A stretch of DNA of 22,374 nt from JBMOLK01 sp049325575 (GTDB lineage Bacteria > Bacillota > Clostridia > Acetivibrionales > Acetivibrionaceae), in contig JBMOLK010000031.1 in assembly GCA_049325575.1 (NCBI GenBank), forward strand, positions 1 to 22,374, given 5' to 3'. This document shows, piece after piece, positions 1-7,293 of this stretch. Every line of letters starts with the position of its first letter. The stretch's first letter is position 1. The notes under the pieces are model-generated. The model made no database searches. It saw only the letters and a list, made by a program, of their open reading frames with translations, and had not been told where the DNA came from. A program made the position numbers and the translations under genes.

Positions 1-611
1 TCATCAATATATCCGTTTCTATCATTGTCTATACCATCGGAAGGAACCTCACCGCTATTAATAAAAATACTGTCTTTGATCTCTATATGGGAAATATCAA
101 TGCCTGTATCAACTACAGCAACTATAAGATTATCATCTCCCTTGGTATAATCCCATACAGGAGCTGCATTTATATCTATTCCGGACACCCCGGCCGTTCC
201 CCCTATAGTCTGGCCGTTATTCCTAAGTCCCCACTGTATGGAATAATCAGGGTCATCTGGCACTCCGTATGAATATAGTTTATAATCAGGTTGAACATAT
301 TCTACGTCAGGATATCCCCTAATTTCTTCCATAACTTCATTCATATTGTTAAAACTATCTAACTCAAAAACATCCATATTAAACGCGGGTATTTCCTTCT
401 TAAGCCTATTCTTTAGCGCCTTGCTTTCTCTAACTTTGACCTTATCCTTAGAAAACGAATTTTTGTATTTTACAATTATACCGTCTGTGGCAGTATAACT
501 GACTTTACTTGCCATGCTTTGATCTAGAGCCAAACTCCCGGAAGAAAACAGAACAGATATAAGTAAGAAAGACGATAGAAAAATTGAAAGGATTTTTAAT
601 AACTTCCCCAT
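1..611 (-). CDS. Subtilisin-like serine protease (S8), N-terminal part, cut by window edge
   Basis: This is the first 203 codons of a gene that continues past the left edge. I chose the ATG at 611 because a GGGGGAG ribosome site lies just upstream and a classic signal peptide follows: MGKLLK, then a hydrophobic stretch to about residue 29. Residues about 43-116 look like an I9-type propeptide ending in YPDVEYVQPDY, the usual pattern just before the S8 catalytic domain. The mature enzyme begins around VPDDPDYSIQWGL (residues 117-129). The catalytic aspartate motif VVDTGID is present with D168. The catalytic His and Ser lie outside the window. The protein is probably exported and self-processed. 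One copy of the 101-bp inverted-repeat element (665-765) lies 54 bp upstream, between this gene and metG. Confidence 0.9.
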   Translation of the reverse strand, partial: MGKLLKILSIFLSSFLLISVLFSSGSLALDQSMASKVSYTATDGIIVKYKNSFSKDKVKVRESKALKNRLKKEIPAFNMDVFELDSFNNMNEVMEEIRGYPDVEYVQPDYKLYSYGVPDDPDYSIQWGLRNNGQTIGGTAGVSGIDINAAPVWDYTKGDDNLIVAVVDTGIDISHIEIKDSIFINSGEVPSDGIDNDRNGYID

Positions 612-664
612 ATGTACTCCCCCATCCAACTAAATTTATTTTTTAAATGCACATTCTTTATATA

Positions 665-765
665 TAGAGATCGAACTGTAAAAGTAGATAAACTTGATGA
701 GTCCGCCATTTGCATCAAATTAGCGGAACGAATCATATGTTTATCTTTACAGTTCGTTATCTCTA
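665..765. repeat. 101-bp inverted-repeat element, copy 1
   Basis: This is a short element bounded by TAGAGAT and ATCTCTA. Its ends are imperfect inverted repeats: CGAACTGTAAAAGTAGATAAAC near the left is mirrored by GTTTATC/TTTACAGTTCG on the right. It matches, as a reverse complement, the spacer at 17644-17744 at 91 of 101 positions by my hand alignment. Most differences cluster in the left-central part, and the rightmost 30 bases are identical. A second, inner inverted repeat (CCGCCATTTG / CAAATTAGCGG) means an RNA copy could fold into a long hairpin. It lies between the 3' end of metG and the S8 protease start. It has no reading frame of note, which resembles a MITE or a regulatory hairpin repeat. 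Confidence 0.85.
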
Positions 766-842
766 GTGGTCTTAGACGTTTATTAAATAAACCTTTATAT
801 TAATAATTATATTTCATTTGTACAATTATGTAAACAACTTGT

Positions 843-2462
843 CTATCTCTTCCCCAATTTTCCCGATTCTTCTTGAATCCTGCCTTTATCAATTCTTTCA
901 AACAGTACTTCCGGCTTCTTTATTTCTCTTTGTGCGGGTACCACAACAGATTTCCATGCCGCACTGTTTATGCCTAAGTACTCTCTTATCCTGTCGCAGG
1001 TAAATGGCAGAAACGGTGAGAGGAGGTTTGAAAGATTCGCTATAAGCTGAACACAGGTATATATTGTTTTGCTGCAAAGTTCAGGGGCTTCCTTTATCTG
1101 AATCCACGGCTTGTTTTCATCAAAATATTTATTGCACCTTCTAACGAATATAAATACTCTCTCTAATGCACTTTTAAACTCTGCCTCCCTTATCTTTAGC
1201 CCCACTTCATTATAGAGCTCTTCTATCTTAAGGCATATGTCATCACACAAGTTAGCCTCCGGGACTTTTGAATTAAAAAACTTCTCTACAAAAACCAGGG
1301 TCCTGTTTATAAAATTGCCGAAGTCCCCTAAAAGCTCACTATTATGCCGGTGAATGAATTCCCTCCACGAAAAGTCCGTATCCCTCTTTTCCGGACCGTT
1401 TATAGTAAGGAGATAGCGTATTGAGTCAGGGTTATACCTTTCTAGGATTTCCGGTACCCATACTGCCCAGTTCTCGCTTGTTGAAAGTTTTCTGCCCTCT
1501 ATTGTCAGATACTCGCTGGACACTATCCTGTCAGGAAGCTTAAGGCCTATGGCTAGCAATAATGCAGGCAGGATCAGTGTGTGAAACGGGATGTTATCTT
1601 TTCCATGAACATAATAAGCAGACACACCTTTCTCCCAAAACTTCTCCCACTTAACGCTTCCTTGGGCTGCCCATTTCTTACTGACAGACAGGTAGCCTAG
1701 AACTGCTTCTATCCATACATATATCTTTTTCCCTTCATACCCTTCCAAAGGCACGCTCACACCCCAGGAAAGATCCCTTGTTACAGCTCTATCCTTAAGC
1801 CCTTCCTTTAGATACCTTTTTGTCAGTGCTACCGCATTCTCCCGCCAGCCCTTTTCTCCTTCGGTATATTTTTCAAGCTCACTCCGGAAAGCTGATAAAG
1901 CCAGGAAAAAGTGTTCTGTATTTCTGACAGTTGGTGAAGACCCGCATATCTTACATTTCCTGTCTGAAAGCTCCAAAGGGTCTAAGATATTGGAGCAGGA
2001 ATCACACTGGTCTCCCCGGGCAATACTTCCGCAATAAGGACATTTCCCCTCTACAAAGCGATCAGGTAGAAACTCTCTGCAGTTTTCGCAAAATGTTTGT
2101 TCCATTGTCCTTTTATAAATAAATCCCTTTTCCAGCAGCGCTTTGAACACATCCTGTACAACTTCCTTGTGAAAGTCCTCATCTGTTCTGCCGTATAAAT
2201 CATATGAGAATCCCAGCCTTTTAAAACAGTCTTCAAATTCTTTATGATATCTGTCAGTTATTTGCGAAGGGAGAACTCCTTCCCTTCTTGCACGTATAGT
2301 TATGGGTGTGCCGTGACAGTCACTTCCTGAAACATACAGCACCTCTTCTCCTATAAGCCTGAAGTATCTTGCCAGAATATCACCCGGAAGCAGGCTTGCA
2401 ATATGACCTAAATGTAAAGACCCGTTGGCGTAGGGCCAGGCACCACCAATTAAAATGCTCAT
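843..2462 (-). CDS. metG: Methionyl-tRNA synthetase
   Basis: Class I aminoacyl-tRNA synthetase of 539 residues that charges tRNA-Met with methionine in the cytoplasm. Its HIGH motif is HLGH (residues 17-20), and its KMSKS loop appears as KLSTS (residues 325-329). Between them, about residues 125-174, are four CxxC pairs forming the two-knuckle zinc insert of the MetG group. An alpha-helical anticodon-binding domain follows. The protein stops near residue 539, so it lacks the C-terminal EMAP-II/Trbp111-like tRNA-binding domain that many Firmicute MetG proteins of about 650 residues carry. The ATG at 2462 has AGGAGG eight bases upstream. A methionine T-box leader precedes the gene, so expression should rise when uncharged tRNA-Met accumulates. 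It appears monocistronic. Confidence 0.96.
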   Translation of the reverse strand: MSILIGGAWPYANGSLHLGHIASLLPGDILARYFRLIGEEVLYVSGSDCHGTPITIRARREGVLPSQITDRYHKEFEDCFKRLGFSYDLYGRTDEDFHKEVVQDVFKALLEKGFIYKRTMEQTFCENCREFLPDRFVEGKCPYCGSIARGDQCDSCSNILDPLELSDRKCKICGSSPTVRNTEHFFLALSAFRSELEKYTEGEKGWRENAVALTKRYLKEGLKDRAVTRDLSWGVSVPLEGYEGKKIYVWIEAVLGYLSVSKKWAAQGSVKWEKFWEKGVSAYYVHGKDNIPFHTLILPALLLAIGLKLPDRIVSSEYLTIEGRKLSTSENWAVWVPEILERYNPDSIRYLLTINGPEKRDTDFSWREFIHRHNSELLGDFGNFINRTLVFVEKFFNSKVPEANLCDDICLKIEELYNEVGLKIREAEFKSALERVFIFVRRCNKYFDENKPWIQIKEAPELCSKTIYTCVQLIANLSNLLSPFLPFTCDRIREYLGINSAAWKSVVVPAQREIKKPEVLFERIDKGRIQEESGKLGKR

Positions 2463-2503
2463 AACATCATCCTCCTAAAACTTAAATTCAATGTTACAAA
2501 AGA

Positions 2504-2549
2504 CAAATAAAAAACTCTCACCTCCTAGACATAATCTAGGGGACGAGAG
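2504..2549 (-). terminator. T-box attenuator terminator upstream of metG
   Basis: On the minus strand a 15-base stem, CTCTCGTCCCCTAGA with TCTAGGAGGTGAGAG, closes over a five-base loop and is followed by TTTTTTATTTG. The 5' arm overlaps the GTCCC segment needed for the antiterminator, so the two structures exclude each other. Confidence 0.9.
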
Positions 2550-2792
2550 CAATATATCCCGCGGTACCACCCCAATTTACCTGCACTTTTCAGCACAGGC
2601 CTCTTCAGGTACGACACAAAAGTGTTTATACCCTAGCACTATAACGGGTGCAATAACCCCGGCATATCCTACTTACACTGTTAATGTGTTCGGTATGCAG
2701 CTCTGAGGCCATGTTCGAAAGATCGTTCTTTACTCCTTTTCAGCTTCCTGGAGCTCTCTTTGAAAGCAACTTTCCTTCTACTCTATCTCTTC
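2504..2792 (-). promoter_or_regulatory. T-box riboswitch leader of metG (Met specifier)
   Basis: Read on the minus strand, the leader contains the T-box core GGGGTGGTACCGCGG (about 2559-2573), which pairs with the 3' end of uncharged tRNA. It is followed by the usual GTCCC partner and a strong terminator. Upstream is the Stem I region, with AGAGAGCTCC and AGGAAGCTGAAAAGG elements. The candidate specifier loop reads CGAACATGGCC, placing an AUG codon at 2712-2710. That matches methionine and the downstream metG. The 5' end is set only approximately from a candidate -10 element. T-box leaders of this kind read through the terminator when charged tRNA is scarce. Confidence 0.93.
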
Positions 2793-2798
2793 ATCGCT

Positions 2799-2807
2799 TT
2801 TATATCA
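2799..2807 (-). promoter_or_regulatory. Candidate extended -10 for the metG leader
   Basis: The minus strand reads TGATATAAA, a TGn-extended -10 (TATAAA), placed about 7 bases before the start of the T-box leader. No convincing -35 hexamer is visible (TGCAAA at about 18 bases is weak). Just upstream is an AAGTTTGC/GCAAACTT inverted repeat (about 2819-2841) of unknown role. Confidence 0.35.
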
Positions 2808-2926
2808 TTTTCTTAAAGAAGTTTGCATTCTTAGCAAACTTTATTTAGAAAATAATGTTATTATTTGATTTTAGCATTCCTACAAACCATAGTCAACTAT
2901 CTGTTTTATACTTAATACCATTCTAA

Positions 2927-3325
2927 TCAATTATTTAAGCTGTTTCGCTTTTCTTTTTCCTCTTCAAGCTCCTTCATCTGCCTTATAAAATTAAGCTGTG
3001 TCTCCGTTCTTACAACTCCCCCAGCCTCTGTTAAAATACTATCCATTTGAACAGAAGCCTGCTGTGATTCCGATAGCCCGGCACCCTCAACCAGGTCTTT
3101 TAGCTGGTCAAACTCTGGCTTTTTTAGTTCCAGGCAGCACCTGCATACAGGGCACACAAGTAAATAATTAGACTGATAAGGAATTACAGGTATGAAAAAC
3201 AGTGTGAACCAACTGGTCAGCTTCTGTAAATGCCAGGTTGCTTCATTATTACAGTTATTGCATCGGATTTTTCGAACCGGACCAAAATTCTTTGCCGTTC
3301 TATAACCCCATCCGAATATAATCAT
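2927..3325 (-). CDS. Zinc-ribbon family small protein
   Basis: A 132-residue protein. It begins MIIFGWGYRTAKNFGPV and contains two widely spaced cysteine pairs, CNNC (C22, C25) and CPVC (C58, C61), typical of a four-cysteine zinc ribbon. Between them is the hydrophobic stretch WFTLFFIPVIPY (about residues 39-50). This FGWG...WFTLFFIPVIPY...CPVC layout is a recognisable small zinc-ribbon family of unknown function in Gram-positive bacteria. The C-terminal tail (about 110-130) is Glu/Lys-rich and probably helical or coiled coil. The start is supported by AGGAGGTCCTTT before the ATG. The gene is co-oriented with metG but separated by the T-box leader, so it is probably a separate unit. Confidence 0.82.
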   Translation of the reverse strand: MIIFGWGYRTAKNFGPVRKIRCNNCNNEATWHLQKLTSWFTLFFIPVIPYQSNYLLVCPVCRCCLELKKPEFDQLKDLVEGAGLSESQQASVQMDSILTEAGGVVRTETQLNFIRQMKELEEEKEKRNSLNN

Positions 3326-3630
3326 AAAGGACCTCCTGTAATTTTAATCCACTACAACAAATATGTACTTAAATACCTATAGAGCCACTTCTTAACCTAA
3401 ATAAACGGAATTTAATCGATATAAACAGTGTGGATCAGGGTGCTTTTAAGAAGTGATACAGATAAATACAGTAACGATAGGCCTCACACCAATATTTTAC
3501 TCCAAACTTTCATATTTTACAAGTCTTATTTTTTAGGAAAAGTATTTCCTTATTGCTTGCCTAATAGTAAAATTGATGAGAAAATTAGAATGTTGGTAAA
3601 AACTCTAAAAGCATATAATGGAGGTTGGCA
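3326..3630. other. Divergent spacer between zinc-ribbon gene and GH3 gene
   Basis: This 305-bp AT-rich spacer must hold the promoters of both divergent genes. I see the ribosome site of each gene at its ends but no convincing -35/-10 pair. A weak plus-strand candidate is TTGATG with TAAAAA 18 bases downstream (about 3576-3605). A 68-codon open frame on the plus strand here has no ribosome site or recognisable protein features, and I do not call it a gene. Confidence 0.5.
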
Positions 3631-5814
3631 ATGACTGAAGTTTATAATAATCCCTCATACACCCCTGAAGAAAGAACAAAAGATCTCCTCTCACGAATGA
3701 CACTTGAGGAAAAAGTAGGCCAGATGTGTCAGGTTGACGGGCGAGACAATCCTGAGTTTTGGATAAAAGAAAGATTCATAGGCTCCTTTTTGCATGTTGT
3801 TGGTGATAAAGCAGTACGCCTTCAGAAAATCGCTTCTGAAGAGTCAAGGCTTGGTATCCCCCTTATTTTTGGAATTGACGCAATTCACGGTCATACCTTC
3901 TACAGTGGAGCTACAGTTTTTCCGTCACAGCTTGGTCTCTCTTCAAGCTGGAATCCGGACATAATTGAAAAAGTGGGTAGAATAACTGCAAAAGAGGTTA
4001 GCGTAACAGGCCTACACTGGACATTCTCACCCGTGCTTTGTATAGGTAGAGATGCAAGATGGGGCCGAATAGATGAAACCTTCGGAGAAGACCCATACCT
4101 TATAGGAGTTCTGGCATCTGCCATGATAAAGGGTTATCAGGGTAAAGACATAAGTGAACCTTACAGTATACTGGCATGTGCAAAGCACTTTGCCGCTTAC
4201 GGTGAAACCCAAGGCGCCCGTGATGCCACAGAAAGTGATGTATCGGCAAGGAAGCTTAAAACTATTTTCCTGCCTCCTTTTAAGGAAGCTGTAGATGCAG
4301 GTTGTTACACTTTCATGGCTGCATACCAGTCTATTGATGGTACCCCCTGCTCGGCTAACAGGTGGCTGCTAAGAGATATTCTTAAAGGAGAATGGGGATT
4401 TAAAGGTCTGGTTGTTACCGACTGGGATAATACAGGACATATGCACAAGACGCAGATGGTTGCACCTACAATAAAGAAGGCATGTGAGATAGCAGTGCTT
4501 GCAGGAAATGATATGATAATGTCAACCCCCGAGTTTTTTGAAAATACTATAGAACTTGTTAAGGAAGGTACAATAAAAGAAGAACTTATAAATGAAGCAT
4601 GTTCAAAGATTTTGGAAATCAAATTCAGGTTGGGGCTTTTCGATCATAAAAGATATCCCGAAGCTGATAAGCTTCATCTGTTTGTTGGATGTGCAGAACA
4701 TATAAAGGCCTCATACGAAAGTGCTTTGGAATCAATTGTGCTTTTAAAGAATGACAACTATACTCTTCCAATATCAAATAAAGTAAAGAAAATTGCCGTA
4801 ATAGGCCCTAATGCCGATGATGTATCAGCGCAAGTAGGAGACTGGTCCTTCGGCCCCAGATATTATCCGGAAATACCTACCCTTGAGTACCACAGCCACT
4901 ATGATACCAGCCCTATCGTAACAATCCTTAGCGGAATCAAAAGGCGTGCCGGCTCGGATATTGAAGTGCTGTATGAAAAGGGCTGTGATGTAATGGACCC
5001 TCATGCAAAAAATATTGAAGCAGCTGTTGAGATTGCAAAGAAGGCAGACCTTGTCATAGCGGTAGTAGGGGATACAATTTTATTAAACGGTGAAATCAGG
5101 GACAGAGCAGTACTTGACCTTACCGGTGCACAGCAGGAGCTTCTTGAAGCACTTAAAGGAACCGGTAAACCCCTGGCTGTGCTTCTAATAAACGGCAAGC
5201 CCCTTACAGTTCCCTGGATTAAGGAAAATGCCGATGCCATAGTTGAAGCCTGGAATCCCGGCATGGAGGGCGGAAATGCTGTAGCTTCCATACTTTTCGG
5301 TGATTTTAATCCCTGTGGTAAGCTTACGATTTCATTCCCCAGGGCCATAGGTCAACAGCCTGTCTACTACAACCAGTACCCTGGATGGCATGGAGGAAAG
5401 TATGTGGAAATGACTAACGATCCTCTTTTCCCCTTTGGGTTTGGACTTTCATACACTACTTTTGAGTATTCCAATCTGACACTTGGTGAAACCAGGCTTA
5501 CCCGTGATGGAGAGCTAATAGTTTGTGTCGATGTTAAAAATACCGGCAGCCTCAAAGGAACTGAAATTGTGCAGGTTTATATAAACGATGTATATAGCTC
5601 TGTTACAACACCTGTTAAGGAGTTAAAAGGGTTTAGCAGGGTTACCCTTGACCCGGGTGAAACAAAGAATGTAAAAATAGCAATCCCCGTCTCTTCACTT
5701 GCCTTGATTGACAGCAGCTTAAGTAGGGTGGTTGAACCGGGAGAATTTGAAGTTATGGTAGGTAGTTCATCCAGAGATGAAGACCTGCAAAAGGCAGTTT
5801 TTAGTGTATATTAA
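3631..5814 (+). CDS. bglX: GH3 beta-glucosidase (BglX-like), cytoplasmic
   Basis: A 727-residue glycoside hydrolase family 3 enzyme expected to release terminal beta-glucose (possibly xylose) from short oligosaccharides. I chose the ATG at 3631, which has GGAGG six bases upstream, over the TTG two codons earlier. The GH3 N-terminal barrel is clear: GIDAIHGH, FSPVLCIGRDARWGR, the KHFAAYGE motif, and the nucleophile motif LVVTDWDN with D264. The alpha/beta sandwich domain follows (IAVIGPNADD; VVGDT). A fibronectin-III-like domain ends the protein (about residues 630-720, with ELKGF and LDPGET). There is no signal peptide, so it likely acts inside the cell on imported cellodextrins produced by enzymes such as the nearby GH9 cellulase. 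GH3 substrate preference cannot be fixed from sequence alone, so beta-xylosidase activity remains possible. Confidence 0.93.
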   Translation: MTEVYNNPSYTPEERTKDLLSRMTLEEKVGQMCQVDGRDNPEFWIKERFIGSFLHVVGDKAVRLQKIASEESRLGIPLIFGIDAIHGHTFYSGATVFPSQLGLSSSWNPDIIEKVGRITAKEVSVTGLHWTFSPVLCIGRDARWGRIDETFGEDPYLIGVLASAMIKGYQGKDISEPYSILACAKHFAAYGETQGARDATESDVSARKLKTIFLPPFKEAVDAGCYTFMAAYQSIDGTPCSANRWLLRDILKGEWGFKGLVVTDWDNTGHMHKTQMVAPTIKKACEIAVLAGNDMIMSTPEFFENTIELVKEGTIKEELINEACSKILEIKFRLGLFDHKRYPEADKLHLFVGCAEHIKASYESALESIVLLKNDNYTLPISNKVKKIAVIGPNADDVSAQVGDWSFGPRYYPEIPTLEYHSHYDTSPIVTILSGIKRRAGSDIEVLYEKGCDVMDPHAKNIEAAVEIAKKADLVIAVVGDTILLNGEIRDRAVLDLTGAQQELLEALKGTGKPLAVLLINGKPLTVPWIKENADAIVEAWNPGMEGGNAVASILFGDFNPCGKLTISFPRAIGQQPVYYNQYPGWHGGKYVEMTNDPLFPFGFGLSYTTFEYSNLTLGETRLTRDGELIVCVDVKNTGSLKGTEIVQVYINDVYSSVTTPVKELKGFSRVTLDPGETKNVKIAIPVSSLALIDSSLSRVVEPGEFEVMVGSSSRDEDLQKAVFSVY

Positions 5815-5883
5815 AAACAGGTTGTTTATTTTCACAGTTTGAATACGTTTATAGTGTAAATACTAAAGAAGGAATTTTTTCAA

Positions 5884-7164
5884 ATGAAAAACGGTACTGC
5901 TTTCGTTGTATATTATAACAAGTATAACAGACACAGCTTTAATGCTTTGATAGGAGCCATTGAAGCTTGTGAAGATTTAGGCAGCTTGAAAATATACTTT
6001 CCAAGCAAACCTGGTGAGTTAGTGCAATGCTTACATGAGATTGCTGATAAACACGACAAGGTGGTAGCGGCGCTTTCATTTTTTACAACCCAACTCTGGG
6101 AAACATACGAAATCGTTAATAATTTAAAGCAGCTATTCAATAATAAAATCGTATTTGCTGCCGGAGGCCCTCACCCTACCGGTGATCCGGAGGGAACTTT
6201 GAAGCTGGGTTTTGATATTGTGTTTTCAGGCGAGGGAGAAGAATCGGTAGTAGAATTTCTTAAAGCACTTAAAAACGGCAGCGACTGGGAAAATATAAGA
6301 GGTATAGCCTATCTTGACCGGGAGAGTAATTATAGTTTTAATGGCCTGGCTAAGAAGGTAGATATCGACCTTTACCCCCCTTTTCCAGTAAAGCATGGAA
6401 TATTTGGACCTATAGAGATAACAAGAGGCTGTCCTTTTGGATGCCACTACTGTCAGACTTCTCATTTAGCCGGAAGATCAGTAAGGCATAGAAGTATAGA
6501 AAAGATTGTACATTATGCAGAAATTATGAGAAGCAACGACCTGACGGACCTGAGGGTCATTACTCCCAATGCTTTTTCCTATGGGTCAAAGGATGGGGTA
6601 AATATTGATATTACAAAGCTTGAGCAGCTTTTAAGCTCCGTAAAGAAGGCCTTATCAAGGAACGGAAGAATTTTTTTCGGTTCCTTCCCTTCCGAAGTAA
6701 GGCCTGAACATGTTAATAAAGAAACCCTCCAACTGGTTTTGGAGTACGCAAGCAATGATAATATCATTATAGGCGGCCAATCAGGAAGTGAAAGGATGCT
6801 TGAGCTATGTAAAAGAAGCCACAAAGTCTGTGATATCTATAGGGCTGCCGAACTAACCGTAAATGCCGGATTAAAGCCCTATATCGATTTTATTTTCGGT
6901 CTTCCTGGAGAAACATTGGATGATTTAAAAGAAACAATAAATGTTATGAAGGACCTGATTAAAATAGGTGCCAAAATACATGCCCACACTTTTGTCCCTT
7001 TGCCACAAACCCCTTTTGCTAAAGCACCTGGAGGAAAAGTTAATAAGGAGATCAGGCAGCTGCTTAAGGACCTGTCAGTTGAGGGGATTGCGTACGGAAA
7101 ATGGGTGGAGCAGTGGAAAGTTGGCAGGAAGATCTCAACCTATTTGAGATCCGGAAGGCTTTAA
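5884..7164 (+). CDS. B12-binding-type / radical SAM protein
   Basis: A 426-residue protein with an N-terminal cobalamin-binding-type Rossmann region (about 1-135; AAGGPHPTGDPEG and FSGEGEE are typical) and a radical SAM core. The 4Fe-4S motif is CPFGCHYC (C183, C187, C190), preceded by IEITRG. Later landmarks are IIGGQSGSERML and YIDFIFGLPGET. The arrangement resembles the small MJ_1487-like group of B12/radical SAM proteins of unknown substrate found in methanogens and anaerobic bacteria. The N-terminal region shows no DxHxxG motif, so B12 may be bound base-off without His ligation, or not at all. The start is supported by AAGGAA upstream of the ATG. It follows the GH3 gene by 69 bp on the same strand, but no functional link is evident. 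Confidence 0.88.
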   Translation: MKNGTAFVVYYNKYNRHSFNALIGAIEACEDLGSLKIYFPSKPGELVQCLHEIADKHDKVVAALSFFTTQLWETYEIVNNLKQLFNNKIVFAAGGPHPTGDPEGTLKLGFDIVFSGEGEESVVEFLKALKNGSDWENIRGIAYLDRESNYSFNGLAKKVDIDLYPPFPVKHGIFGPIEITRGCPFGCHYCQTSHLAGRSVRHRSIEKIVHYAEIMRSNDLTDLRVITPNAFSYGSKDGVNIDITKLEQLLSSVKKALSRNGRIFFGSFPSEVRPEHVNKETLQLVLEYASNDNIIIGGQSGSERMLELCKRSHKVCDIYRAAELTVNAGLKPYIDFIFGLPGETLDDLKETINVMKDLIKIGAKIHAHTFVPLPQTPFAKAPGGKVNKEIRQLLKDLSVEGIAYGKWVEQWKVGRKISTYLRSGRL

Positions 7165-7220
7165 TGAACATCCAAACAACATATTGTGCATGTTTTTGTA
7201 TTATAAGCTATTATTTTAAT

Positions 7221-7255
7221 TAAGCCCGGAGGTTTCCACTAGACCCCCGGGCTTA
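7221..7255. terminator. Hairpin between convergent genes
   Basis: TAAGCCCGG and CCGGGCTTA form a 9-bp GC-rich stem, extended by GGT/ACC after a small bulge, between the ends of the radical SAM gene (7164, plus) and the cellulase gene (7294, minus). Neither side has a long T-run, but the position suggests a shared transcription terminator. Confidence 0.65.
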
Positions 7256-7293
7256 TGTATCGGATGCTTTCTATACTACCTGTATCTACACTA

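Noticed and set aside
3428..3634. 68-codon plus-strand frame before the GH3 gene
   Set aside because: It has no ribosome site, no recognisable protein features and overlaps the GH3 ribosome site; it looks like chance in AT-rich spacer.
5001..5348. Antisense frame of 115 codons inside the GH3 gene
   Set aside because: It mirrors a strongly supported GH3 coding region and has no domain of its own, as do the other antisense frames within the cellulase, deaminase and epimerase genes.
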